Shown here: one piece after another, positions 11,560 through 21,700 of the stretch
How positions within the stretch are numbered: the stretch's first letter is position 1
How the letters are laid out: each line of letters opens with the position of its first letter
DNA from: Lunularia cruciata
Taxonomy: Eukaryota; Streptophyta; Marchantiopsida; Lunulariales; Lunulariaceae
Direction of reading: 5' to 3'
DNA: 64,000 nt
Assembly: GCA_948567375.1 (NCBI GenBank)
Contig: OX419759.1
Location: 3,635,303-3,699,302 of the forward strand
Made by a program: the position numbers and the translations under genes
Notes under the pieces: generated by a model
Told to the model about the DNA's origin: nothing
The model's input: only the letters and a program-made list of their open reading frames with translations
The model's database searches: none

Positions 11560-12790
11560 GGCAATTACGATGATGTCAATTAACCCGAAGATCCATAACG
11601 AGTTTTGGTTAGCTCTACAACAAGATCCCTTCTTCCAAATGGTACATGGTCATCTAACAATAGGTGACAAGGAGTATAACACCTTCTCCTTCAAGGAAGG
11701 CCTTCTATTCCATGCGGACCGGATCTATGTTCTAGCCAAAGGTGATCTTTGACTTGTGCGCCTTCAAGAAGCCCATGATTTACCCATTGCTGGTCACATG
11801 GGTGTGGACAAGACCTTAGGTACCCTCCAACGTCAATGGTGGTGGCCCAACATGACACAAGATGTTTGAGAATCTGTCCAATCGTGTGAGAGCTGCCAAC
11901 GTAACAAGGCCAGCAACCAAAAGCCAAGTGGACTCCTTCAACCATTTGCCATTCCATCAGCTTGTTGGGAGCATGTGAGCTTGGATCTCATCACATCCTT
12001 GCCAAAGACAAAACAAAGACACACCACCATCATGGTGTTTGTGGATAAGTTTAGTAAGCAAATTCACTTAGCACCAACCTGTGAGACCGTGGATGCTCTA
12101 ACCTTAGTGCAAGTCTACTTCAACAATGTCTTCAAGCATCATGGGATACCATGCGTACTCATCTCTGACCGTGATCCTTGATTTACTGGGAAATTTTAGA
12201 AAGCACTCTTTCAGATACTCGGCACCAAGCTTGCTTTGTCCACGGCCTATCATCCTCAAACTGATGGACAAAATGAACGTGCAAATCATACATTAGAGGA
12301 TATGTTGCATGCCTTTGTCAATGTCCACCGTACCAATTGGGATGAATGTCTTGCCGCTATAGAATTTGCCTACAACAATTCCAAACAGGCAAGCACTGAA
12401 TTCTCTCTTTTCTTTCTCAATTTTGGCCAAGATCCGCTTGTTCCAGATTCTCTTCTTGCTCCCCCTCCATCTCAAGTTCCTCATACTTCCACATTCTTGA
12501 CCACTATATCTCAATCTCTCCAACAAGCAAAGTCTCACCTCCTTGCTGCTCAGAATCACCAAAAACAATATGCAGACCACCATCATCGTGATCTCACCTT
12601 TGAAGTTGATGATAAAGTCATGTTATCCTCCCGTAACCTCCCTCTCCCACTTGATTCCAAGTTTGTAAACTTGCCCCTAATTGGATCGGACCCTTTGATA
12701 TCACCCAAATTGTCTCTCCTGTTGCTTATCACCTTGCCTTACCTTGTCACATGCGTATCCATCCTGTCTTTCATGTTTCCAAGTTGAAAC
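11560..12790 (+). pseudogene. Integrase of A1, broken
   Basis: The HHCC zinc region reads from about 11765 (EAHDLPIAGHMGVDKTLG ... SCESCQRNKA). The core has SLDLITSLPK near 11980, then ISDRDP near 12160-12180, followed by two stops, and TAYHPQTDGQNERANHTLED near 12240-12300. These supply the D, D and E of the catalytic triad. The 12236-12787 stretch is open. Two stops near 12181 and 12198 look like C-to-T and G-to-A changes of codons that A3 still keeps. Confidence 0.85.
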
Positions 12791-12859
12791 CCTTTGTTCC
12801 TAACCCCTCTTCCTTTTCCTCTTGAGTCCAACCTCCCCCTCTTCCTGTCCCTATCAATG

Positions 12860-13005
12860 ATCATAAAGAGTACAAAGTTTATCGTATCCTTGCGCATTGC
12901 CATATTCAACAAGGCCGTTGCCAACATACGGAGTACAAGGTTCTTTGGAAAGGGTATCTCCTTCATGATGCCACCTGGAAACCTCTTTCTCACCTCTAGA
13001 ATGCA
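12860..13005 (+). pseudogene. Chromodomain remnant of A1
   Basis: EYKVYRILAHCHIQQGRCQH, then YKVLWKGYLLHDATWKPL, is a chromodomain at the C-terminus of integrase. In chromoviruses it is thought to guide integration to marked chromatin. It is out of frame with the integrase ORF. Confidence 0.75.
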
Positions 13006-13074
13006 TAGATGGCCATCCAAGAATTCAAAGCTTCACTAGCGACGAGGACGTCACCAACTAGCGGCGGGGGAATA

Positions 13075-13492
13075 TGTAACAATATGGCGTTTAGCGATGA
13101 AGTTAGTTGGGCTTACGAAGTAGCACATGAGACAAAGTAACCTAGAATATTATGGAAGTATCTAGGAAGCTTCTTGGGAAGCTTCCCGGCTAGCTTAGCT
13201 TGCACTTCAAGTAAGTAGCTTCTAGAAAGAAGCTTCTAGAAGCTTCCAACTAGCTTAACTTGCATGCCAAGTAGACAGCTTCTAGAAGGGTTGGCTTAAC
13301 TTGGCTTAACTTGACTTGCACTCTAAGAAAGCAGCTTGAGGAAGCTTCTTGAGAAGCTTTCCAAGGGCCTTGTATGCTACCTATAAATACCAAAGCCAAA
13401 GCTCATGTTAGGCATTCAGAGTTTTCCCTCATTCAAGTGTCCCAATATGAGTTTCCATTCTCCTATTTCTCTCCTCAGATTTGGTCTTTTAC
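13075..13492 (+). repeat. 3' LTR of A1
   Basis: It starts TGTAACAATATGG after the polypurine tract CGGCGGGGGAATA, and ends ...TCTTTTAC with the terminal A missing. Compared with the 5' LTR it has an extra AGAAAGAAGCTTCT unit and a different stretch near 13290-13315. Confidence 0.85.
13228..13247 (+). promoter_or_regulatory. Four-unit heat-shock element in A1 3' LTR
   Basis: AGAAG CTTCT AGAAG CTTCC is a perfect four-unit alternating nGAAn/nTTCn array. The 5' LTR has only three units here, so the array length varies between the two LTRs of one element. Confidence 0.65.
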
Positions 13493-13493
13493 T

Positions 13494-13570
13494 GATGTTG
13501 TGGTTACGGACCTTACACATGATACAATTTTAGAGGGAGTGATTACCCATCTCCCTAGATGGGCAGCGAG
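13494..13570 (+). repeat. 77-bp direct repeat flanking element A1, right copy
   Basis: It pairs with 7775-7851 and starts two bases after the truncated 3' LTR. Confidence 0.85.
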
Positions 13571-14000
13571 TGTAATAGTAGGTTGCAATGTCTCCAAGTG
13601 TAAGGGCATGTAGTGAGATCACCTCTTTGACATGACATTCAAGACATTTGTCAAGGAGTCCATGAGAGCTTATCATGTTAGGCGCCAGGGGTACCACTCT
13701 CACTCCCATACTTTGTAGCATATTTTAGACAATGTGTGTCCATTGCTCTACAGAGGCCGGTGGCTGGCACAATCCACAGGAGAGCAATCACACTAGGTGA
13801 TGCTTCTTTGGATGCTCTAGTTGTTTGTAGACCATACTACTTGCATAACTCAAATATCTTAGATGCAGTAGTGCATATTTCACATATAGACTCTATTGGG
13901 GCTTAGCTCCATTTTGTGTTTTTCGTCTCTCCCTTCTATGGCTTGATAGGGTTTTCTCATCCTTCATTTTTTCTACATTGTTGCTTGTATCTTTTGTTTA
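13494..14000 (+). mobile_element. LINE D1, 3' part after A1
   Basis: It begins with the 77-bp duplicated stretch (13494-13570). It continues with sequence matching LINE D2 at 17330-17700, including YHSHSHTL-type text near 13690-13715 and a CCATTTTGTG...TCTCTCCC stretch near 13910-13935. The 3' limit is judged from fading similarity to D2 near 14000. Confidence 0.65.
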
Positions 14001-14216
14001 GTTTTATTATTACATGAATTCATTGGTGATATATGGGATTTAACTATTAATCCATTTGATTAAATGTTAATGCTAACCATCCAGCCAAAAAAAGTTGAAA
14101 AAGAGTGAGTAATGAATAGTCACATGTTTAGTCAATTTTGATAAACATTCTCTAGTACCCTTTGTTTGACATTCTGATATTCTTGTAGTTTTGTCAAGAT
14201 ATTAATGTTAAGGTGA

Positions 14217-14735
14217 TTTTATTCAGAAAATTTTGCCAAAGCTTGAGGTGATGAATTGTGTGAAATGATGTTTGGGTAGTACTCAAACACAAAAATCCCC
14301 ATAGTTCAGCAAAAGTGGTTTTGGTGGTCCATAAATTCCATCCATCCCATTCCTACTCTGATATCCATATACAAGATCGAGATCAAGGAGAGAAATAGGA
14401 GAATGGAAGATCACATTGGGACACTTTGAGTGTGTGAAACTCTAAATTCCTAGCATGAGCTTTGGCTATGGTATTTATAGGGAGTATACAAGGCTCTTGA
14501 GAAGCTTCTCAAGAAGCTTCTTTCTAGAAGTTGCCTACTTGGCGTGCAAACTAAGCTAACTGGAAGCTTCTAGAAACTTCCTTCTAGAAACTACCTACTT
14601 GGAGTGCAAGCTAAGCTAGCTTGGGAAGCTTCCTAAGAAACGTTTTAGATACTTTTAGAATATTCTAGGCTAATTTGGTCTATTCATACTTTGTTAGCCT
14701 TGATTAACTTTGTTGCTAAACTCCATATTGTTACA
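14217..14735 (-). mobile_element. Family A fragment A4: 5' LTR plus leader
   Basis: On the minus strand this is a 5' LTR (14735 down to 14368) starting TGTAACAATATGG. A damaged primer-binding site (TGGATATCAGAG on the minus strand) and about 150 bases of untranslated leader follow, matching 8276-8425 of A1. It is cut off near 14217. The right border lies directly beside the family C gag sequence, so A4 probably inserted into C1. Confidence 0.8.
14562..14581 (-). promoter_or_regulatory. Four-unit heat-shock element in A4 LTR
   Basis: GGAAG CTTCT AGAAA CTTCC on the plus strand (equivalent on the minus) is a perfect alternating array in the same place as in the other family A LTRs. Confidence 0.6.
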
Positions 14736-15365
14736 ATGTCCAACTTGGCCATAATTGTAACAATACCTTTGTTTTTGGTCAAGCACCTTGCTCTTGTGGG
14801 ACTCCATCTCTATTTTCTTAGACTTGTCCTCGTTATCCTTGGAGTGGTCATGCTCATTAGTCTCGGAAGTAAATTTTTGCCCATTTCCATAGGAATTGGT
14901 CCACCAAAGTGAGTGTTTCAGCCCGATACTGTTGTCTTGGGATTACCTCTTCACCTCCTCCAAGCGCTCTTGCTATTCTTTGTGCACATACAAATGGTGC
15001 AAGGATTTTGTTCCATTACCTCTTGGTGAATTTGCTCTTTGACCCCATTTCAAATGTTCAAGAGCTTCTGGTGGGCACATATTTGTTATTGTGACTTATA
15101 GATCAAGAAATACCTCTACCTATTCTTATATGATGTTCTTCTGCCTCAACCTCCATTTTTAGGTTTGAGTCATTTGTACAGATTCCATGATTGTAAATTC
15201 TTCAATAACTCTTCTTGCATTGCTATCCAAGTGATCTCTCTTCCTTTGCCAACACCAATTGTTCCTAAGCATTGTACCATATGAGGGATTTATTGGTCAA
15301 ATACCCACATGTAAACACATTTATGGAATGATTGGTGATCTTAGTAAAAAATAAAAAGTATCAAT

Positions 15366-15713
15366 TCATTCTTGAGATCCAATTTTCCACTTTCCCATGG
15401 AACGTTGTCCATTGTAATGCTTGATGTTGCATATCTTCTTCATCTGGAGTAACAACATGGTTTCATTGTTGATGATGTTGCATATCTTCTTCATCTGGAG
15501 TAACAACATGGTTTCATTGTTGATGATGTTGCATATCTTCTTCATCTGGAGTAACAACATGGTTTCATTGTTGATCGAGGTTGGTGTCATTGGGATGAAT
15601 GACTCTCCAAGTACTTTGGCTGTTGTTATTGGATTTTGGAATGATTCTCCTTCTTGCATTACATGATTGTTCTTGAAGGTATGTACTTGACTTTGTAATG
15701 TATCCATTGTCAT
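15366..15713 (-). pseudogene. gag-like ORF fragment of C1 with 17-residue repeats
   Basis: A 115-codon minus-strand stretch holds three copies of INNETMLLLQMKKICNI. It lies between the primer-binding site and the zinc knuckle, the expected place of Gag. No other domain can be recognised. The in-frame repeats could form a short helix array, but they are probably a late slippage product. Confidence 0.45.
15423..15575. repeat. 51-bp tandem repeat, three copies
   Basis: GATGTTGCATATCTTC... repeats with a period of 51 bases (the GCATATC starts lie at 15429, 15480 and 15531). The copies are almost identical. 51 is a multiple of three, so the frame is kept. Confidence 0.9.
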
Positions 15714-16365
15714 CTTGATGTCTTAAAACTCACTCAACATCCCCCTCTATTCCTTACATCAGATCTTTCAATTGCAACTCTATGATTTGTACACACAACA
15801 AACGCTCAATCAATACCTCCTATTTCAATAGAGTTTTAATATGATCACTCATGGAGGGATATGGACGATTAGGACTACCATTGGGACCTTAAAGACTATC
15901 ACTCATTGATAATATTCTTCACCAAATTGTGGATTACAAAGTCCTTGAACATTACTTTTTACCCAATTACATAAACTAATTTCTACTTGAGCATTGAAAG
16001 GGACAGGGTTTGATATATTCAGATCCATTGCATCATAAAATAATGTAAATTGTCAAATCCCACTCTTTACCAATATCACCACAAGTAGAGTCACAAGGTT
16101 TGACAAATTCATTACTACGTCCATGAACTTTGCTCTGAAATGGTAAACAAATATACTCTCACTTGCTCACGGTAGATGTATAGATTCTTGATGTGGAACA
16201 GATTCAAGAATAGGGTTTAACACGCAAGAAATTGTCCTCCAAGTATCCATCCTATCCTTTCTCAAAAACAGATTGCATTGCTTTTTCTCCCCTCAAAATT
16301 ACTCAATCTTAGTAGTACTTGTTCTTCCAAGAAGGGTGATACACTCACTTGGATTAAAACACTCA

Positions 16366-16376
16366 CTTTGGTACCA
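16366..16376 (-). other. Primer-binding site of C1
   Basis: On the minus strand TGGTACCAAAG lies one base after the LTR end. It resembles TGGTATCAGAG for initiator tRNA-Met, with two mismatches. Confidence 0.55.
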
Positions 16377-16377
16377 T

Positions 16378-16957
16378 TGTAATATCCCAAAGACAAGAGA
16401 AACCCAAGAGAAACACAAGATTTCATTCCTCCATACTCCGATGCCCAAAGGAACACCTTGTTTATATTACGTAGCAAAGCACTCAAAGAGAACTACACCC
16501 TTGGATCAAATACATGGATTGGTGATATATTAGCAAACTCCATCCTTAGATTAGCTACATGGATTGGTGACATGTTAATCCTTGTCCTATTTGGTTAGTC
16601 AAACAAGTTTGACCACAAGGAATATTTGGAGAATCATCTTGTAAGAAGCTCAAAACAATATGAGTAAGGTACCATTAGAAAACTCTTGATAGAGACAAAC
16701 AAGAGATGAAAAGGCAATGCTCCCCCTTGGAAAGATAGAGTATTCATTTTTTCAAGACCTAATTCATCCATTTAGGCCTCCAAAATTAGCTCAAAAGTTT
16801 TAAGGGTGTTTTTGATCTCTTCACTATTAGTGAAAGTAATCATTTGGTAACCCCTCTATCTAGTCTACCTAGACCATCATATATAAATCACTAAAGATAT
16901 TAGAAAGCTAATTTTTATCTCTAGATAATTTGTCTAATGAATGATGTTGTGTAATGC
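16378..16957 (-). repeat. LTR of C1
   Basis: It is similar along its length to the complete solo LTR at 55419-56026, with the shared core CACCCTTGGATCA.ATACATGG. It starts TGTAATATCCC on the plus strand. The far end near 16957 is decayed and abuts LINE D2. Confidence 0.75.
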
Positions 16958-17760
16958 CAACATAGACTATATTCTCTCTTAGCTAACTTGTCCATTCCTC
17001 GGGCTACTAGAGCACATCTTTGCTCTTACTCTGACAAGGGTATAGGCTCTTGGATCCTAGCTGGATTGTATATTAGGGTATTCCAACTCACAGCAACTAT
17101 TTTCTCTATATTGATTGCTATGGCATGAGAGAGTGGATACCTTGCTTGGAAAGAGCATTTGTATACTTTGCAAACGACATGTGTCAAGGCAAATTTATAC
17201 TTGGTTTGAGATGATCAAGCGATAATCGTGGATGTTGTGGAGTGAATGATTACTCATTACTCATTACCTATGTTTGATGCAATTTTGGAGGGAATGATTA
17301 CTCATTCCCTTGGATGTGCAGCAAGTGGAGCCGCGATATGCAAGGTCTCCAAGGATAAAGGTATGCAACAAGGTCATTTCTTTGTTCCTCTAGCTTTGGA
17401 GTTGTATGGAGAGATGGATATAAAATCCACCACATTTGTCGGAGAATTGTCGGAGATTGCTTGACAACTTATCATATTAGATGCTAAGGGTACCATTCTC
17501 ACTCCCATGCTTCATTGTATATTTTAGATAACATGTGTTCTATGCTCTTCCAAGAACAGAGACAAGTGCAATCCATAGAAGAACAATCACACGAGGTGTA
17601 GATCTCACTACTTGCATGACTATGATATTTTAAGTGCAATAGGATAGATATCTCTACTCGATACGATCCTGATCAACCCCATTTTGTCTCGCCCTTATCC
17701 GGAGCTTGGTGGGGCCCTTCGCATCCTCTTTTTTCTTTACACGATTGCCTTTTACCTATT
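16958..17760 (+). mobile_element. LINE D2, 3' fragment
   Basis: This is a second copy of the LINE 3' region. It starts at ATATTCTCTCTTAGCTAAC, matching 7360 in D1, and reads ESGYLAWKEHLYTLQTTCV, then VSKDKGMQQGHFFVPLALEL (17345-17400). D2 runs without interruption through the point where A1 splits D1, and so shows the ancestral arrangement. The 72-codon open piece 17246-17464 includes a segment better preserved here than in D1. It is inactive. Confidence 0.7.
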
Positions 17761-18064
17761 TGCATGGATGATGACCAGCTCCCTTCAGGAATTGGATAAT
17801 TGCCTGTTAGTGGATACACGGTACCGTATCGTTGTTCCAGTCCCGAAGCCCAAGGATAGTTCTAGTATCCTCTTCAGTAAACTACGGTTTAGACGTTATA
17901 GACAATTCCGGCCATAAGAAACTCACCAATTCCATTGGGGGAATGTGCGGTACATATTCCCGATCCCTCCCTCGGTCAACAAACGCTGATCAGGTTTCGA
18001 GAAATTACTCTCAGTAGATTGAACAGAGAGTTTGTACGAAGGGAATTAGACAGGTAGATTTGAT

Positions 18065-18110
18065 CATATAATATACTATCTTTCCATCCGGAGAGATAGT
18101 ATATTATATG
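18065..18110. repeat. Perfect 17-bp inverted repeat (hairpin)
   Basis: CATATAATATACTATCT and its exact reverse complement are separated by 12 bases (TTCCATCCGGAG). In RNA the stem could grow by a wobble and two more pairs. It lies about 670 bases upstream of the LRR-Roc start codon. It could be a tiny foldback element remnant. Confidence 0.8.
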
Positions 18111-18531
18111 AGTATATTATAGAATCTTGATGAGTCTTCTTGTTCGCATCCTTCTTCTTATACTACGGGTTCGCCTTTGCTCTCTTCCTCCACTTTCGGA
18201 ACATCACCATTGTCAACATTGCCTAAAGATCTACAGTGGCCACCATATTCAAGATTGGCACAGAGCACCAACTTTCCAGCTTGGCCCTAAACAGGAGTGG
18301 AAGGCACGCAGCACTGTCCAGGGTCCTCGAAGTTTACTTCGAATATTTGAGATGCGGAATACTACTAGGCGAACGGTATGGTTGAAAAAGGCACGGGTCT
18401 TCGTAATCTGCTGTTGTGATTTGGATCAGAGCAGTTCGTGTCTCCTGTCTTGCCACACGATCGAGGTTCCCTCTGTATTCTACTCGTGCATTTCATAGTA
18501 ATACTCTCTCCGTGAATTCAGGATCCATTGT

Positions 18532-18533
<2 letters not shown>

Positions 18534-18585
<52 letters not shown>
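18534..18585. repeat. (TA)n microsatellite
   Basis: About 26 uninterrupted AT dinucleotides lie about 200 bases upstream of the LRR-Roc start codon. Confidence 0.98.
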
Positions 18586-18588
<3 letters not shown>

Positions 18589-18781
18589 TTGTGCCGTTGT
18601 GAGATTCGAGGACTGTGTTGTACATCTAGAGTTAATTTTATGTCAATCTTGCTGCTCGCACTCTGTACATAAGGCTCGGAACTATAGTTCTTAGGTCTTC
18701 GCATTTGTTCCTTACATAGCCTCCGGCCAATTTTGTCTCTAAGATTCTAGCTTGCTGCCCTCTCCGCTTGTGATTGTCAAT

Positions 18782-21700
18782 ATGGACAACAACAAAAGTT
18801 TCAAGGAAATGTTCCGGGATGTTCAGGCTAAGGCTCGTGATATCCGCATTGAGGATCAGTTGGTTGGTGACCTCTGGAATACACTCAATGTTGAAACTAC
18901 AGTAGATTTAGTAATGTCACCACGAAATGGAGCAATCCTGCAGAGGATATTCTTACATGGACACCTTGCAAATCTGAAGAGTCTCAGTCTAAAACACGAA
19001 AGGGTCCATGCACGCAAATGTGAATGTGAACACTGTTGGCTCATGGTTGAAAGTTTTCGCTGCGGGCATCTTCCGAACTTGGAGTCTCTCAGTGTGTATA
19101 GTTCAAAAGGTATGCCTGAGGAAAGGCAGAAATACGTTTTCAGGTCCATCTCGGGGGCAGTGGAAGAAGGTCATTTGTCTGCAATGAACACGTTGAGAGT
19201 ACGTGGGGATGGTTGGAAAGATGAAGACATGAAACGTCTACTGCAATGTCTCATACCGAGAATTTCCTTGAAATGTCTCGGTTTACCGGAAGAAGGGCTA
19301 GATGATGGTTGTGCAGAAGTACTAGGGGCGACCATGGAGGCAGGTGACCTTAGCAATCTGGAAATGTTAGAGATATTCGACTACAAAACTACTTTACATG
19401 CTAGTGGGTGGTTGTGCTTAGCAAAAGGACTTAGATCAGGCTGTTTTAGGAAACTACAAGATTTGATCCTGGGGATAAATGTGGCTCGAGATGAAGTGGA
19501 TGATTTATCATTTGCTCTTCGAGAAGGCTCTATTCCACAATTGAGGAGGCTAGAGCTTTCATTTTACGGAGCTGACTCAGTGACAGTACATAGTGATCCT
19601 TCTTCTCGTAACGGATTTCAAGTCATGGCTGAAGGACTCGCGTCACCGTTTCTGTCATATCTTGAATCGCTAGAATTATACAGAGTTCCATATGTTGTAC
19701 GATCTCAGGGTGGGAACATTATGAGCACTTTAGCATCATGGAATTTCAAGGCCTTGAAAACCTTGAGATTAGTCGCTTTGGGTTTGACAGAAAAGGAAGG
19801 AATCATGCTCGCGAAAGTGTTGAGTGATAGTCATTTCCCGGCCTTGAAATGTCTGGACCTCAAGTATAATAAACTGGGAGCCACAGGATTTAAGGCTTTA
19901 TTCCAAGCTTTTAAATCTGGCGAAATTGCTGACTTGGAAGACCTCACCTGCTCTGCATATATGACACTGAACTTTCCGGCGTGCGAGCTTGCTGAGGTCC
20001 TTCTGGATGGGCATTTACCAAAACTGAAATCTGTTTCTATGGAAGGACACGAAACTATAAACCAGGAAGCTGCAGAGGCCCTCGTACATGCTTACCAGAA
20101 CAATCCGTTTTTGACTGCTAAGCTTCAAGTCATGTGGCCTGTAGGGCCTTGGGAGGACAACTGGAAAGGATTTTGTTCTCGTAATGAAGGACAGGTGGAG
20201 GACTTGAGGAAATTAGATGGAGCTAGGGTATCCGCAAAGCAAGGACGTGTGTTTTTATGCGGGGAACCCTGTGCTGGTAAGACCACTCTAAGAAAATCCT
20301 TGAGCAAACGTCACACGAAAGAAGCATGGTGGTCTGTCGCCCGTAGACTATGCCTTTCTGCTCCTGCCGAGGACGAGCCGCGCACTAGAGGGATTGAGGT
20401 CGTGCAGATTTCAGACGAGGAGGTGACACTTACGCTGTGGGATCTTGCAGGCCAGCAAGAATATCACGTCCTCCACGGGGCTTTCTTTCCAGACTTGGCC
20501 TACACGGATGTATATGCTACCATATTCGTGTTGGTTTGTAGAGCCAATCCCGAAACTAGTTCTCCCCAGGATAATTCATATGAGGATCTACGGTACTGGT
20601 TGAGGTTCATAGCAGCAAGCTCGCTGAGAGGAGTGGAAGCTATGAAAAGACAAGTGATCGTTGTGTTGAATCGGTTTGACAATATGCAGTGCGATGACAA
20701 CAGAAGGAATTTATGGAAGTTGCAGGTTGAGGATTTCAGGAAAGAGTTCAAGGATTTTCTGGAGATCATATTTGAGATGGACTCTTGTTGTTTGGACGTA
20801 AGAGCATTAAAGAGAGCAGAGCGTTTAAAACAGATGATGTTTCAGAAAACGAAGGGGATGCTCAAAGGCAAGCGAATTCCCAAAGCTTGCGAAAATCTCC
20901 AGTCAGCAGTCCAACAATGGGCTGCAGCTGAAGAGCACAAGTTATTCCCTGTCTTGGATTGGGATGATATTCTTGGGCAAGTCAAGGCTTGGGGAAAAGG
21001 TCTTGTGGAGCTTTCAAATGAAACCTTGGTTGCGGCTATCAACTATCTCAACCAAGTCGGGGTTGTGATACATTTTTCGGAAGGTATTCGTGAAGACGGA
21101 GGACTATCCAGAAGTGACCTCATTGTAGTCCAGCCCGAATGGTTTTGCAGGGACGTGGTGGGTGACTTGCTCCTCCCTGAGGAATTTTGGGGTTGTGGAA
21201 AGGAGATCCTTCTCCGCAAGAGACGAGAAGATGATCATACATTGACTATCTCCACTTTGAAGGAATGTTATACGAAGTTGAACGATGCACAGGTTAGCGC
21301 GGCAATCACTATACTTCTCCGGATGGGGCTGTGTTTTTCAGTGGGCTCAACAAAGGTCCTTATACCTGCTCTTGTCCCCGTTAACACCCCCCTGCCGTCT
21401 TGGTGGACTGAACGACGACATGGCCACGACCACGATGATCAGTGGGTAATGGGTTTCAGCCTCATACCGGTGGATGCACACAGGACACTCCTACCAGCTT
21501 CTTTCTTCTCCCGCTTTCAGGTTGAATTGGCTCAAGAAACTGAAATCAGGCAACAAGTTGGAAATGATTTCTCTGTAGGTTCGAGGTTTGTGGCGTTCAA
21601 GGCCCTGGGAATGGAAGTGCTGGTGGAGTTTCGAGCCGAGGAGAAGAACACAATGACAGATCGGGTTGACATCATGGTGAAGCCCTCGAAAAGAGGTGAT

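Larger units (their letters stand above)
7864..13492 (+). mobile_element. Ty3/gypsy chromovirus A1, near full length, defective
   Basis: The order is 5' LTR, primer-binding site, gag, protease, reverse transcriptase, RNase H, integrase, chromodomain, polypurine tract, 3' LTR. This is the gypsy order, and the chromodomain places it among chromoviruses. Many in-frame stops and frameshifts break it. The two LTRs differ at many positions, including indels in the heat-shock-element array, so the insertion is old. The last CA of the 3' LTR is missing, and the flanks are an unusual 77-bp duplication, not a 4-5 bp target duplication. It lies inside LINE D1. Confidence 0.9.
14736..16957 (-). mobile_element. 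LTR retrotransposon C1: 5' LTR, primer site and gag remnant
   Basis: Read on the minus strand, an LTR (16957-16378) is followed by a primer-binding site and then about 1.6 kb of internal sequence with a low-complexity ORF. A degenerate zinc knuckle (CYNYGQVGH, second Cys now Tyr) at about 14736-14765 marks this as gag. The rest of the element is missing beyond the A4 insertion. Whether it is gypsy or copia cannot be decided, because no pol is left. Confidence 0.6.

Noticed and set aside
14691-15094. Hydrophobic ORFs resembling membrane proteins
   Set aside because: They are the antisense of family C gag, whose zinc-knuckle remnant reads on the minus strand.
18480-18704. ORFs made of repeated Tyr-Ile codons
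   Set aside because: They are translations of the (TA)n microsatellite.
18752-18781. Upstream extension of the LRR-Roc protein by ten residues
   Set aside because: The extension begins at TTG, not ATG. The first ATG in frame is at 18782.
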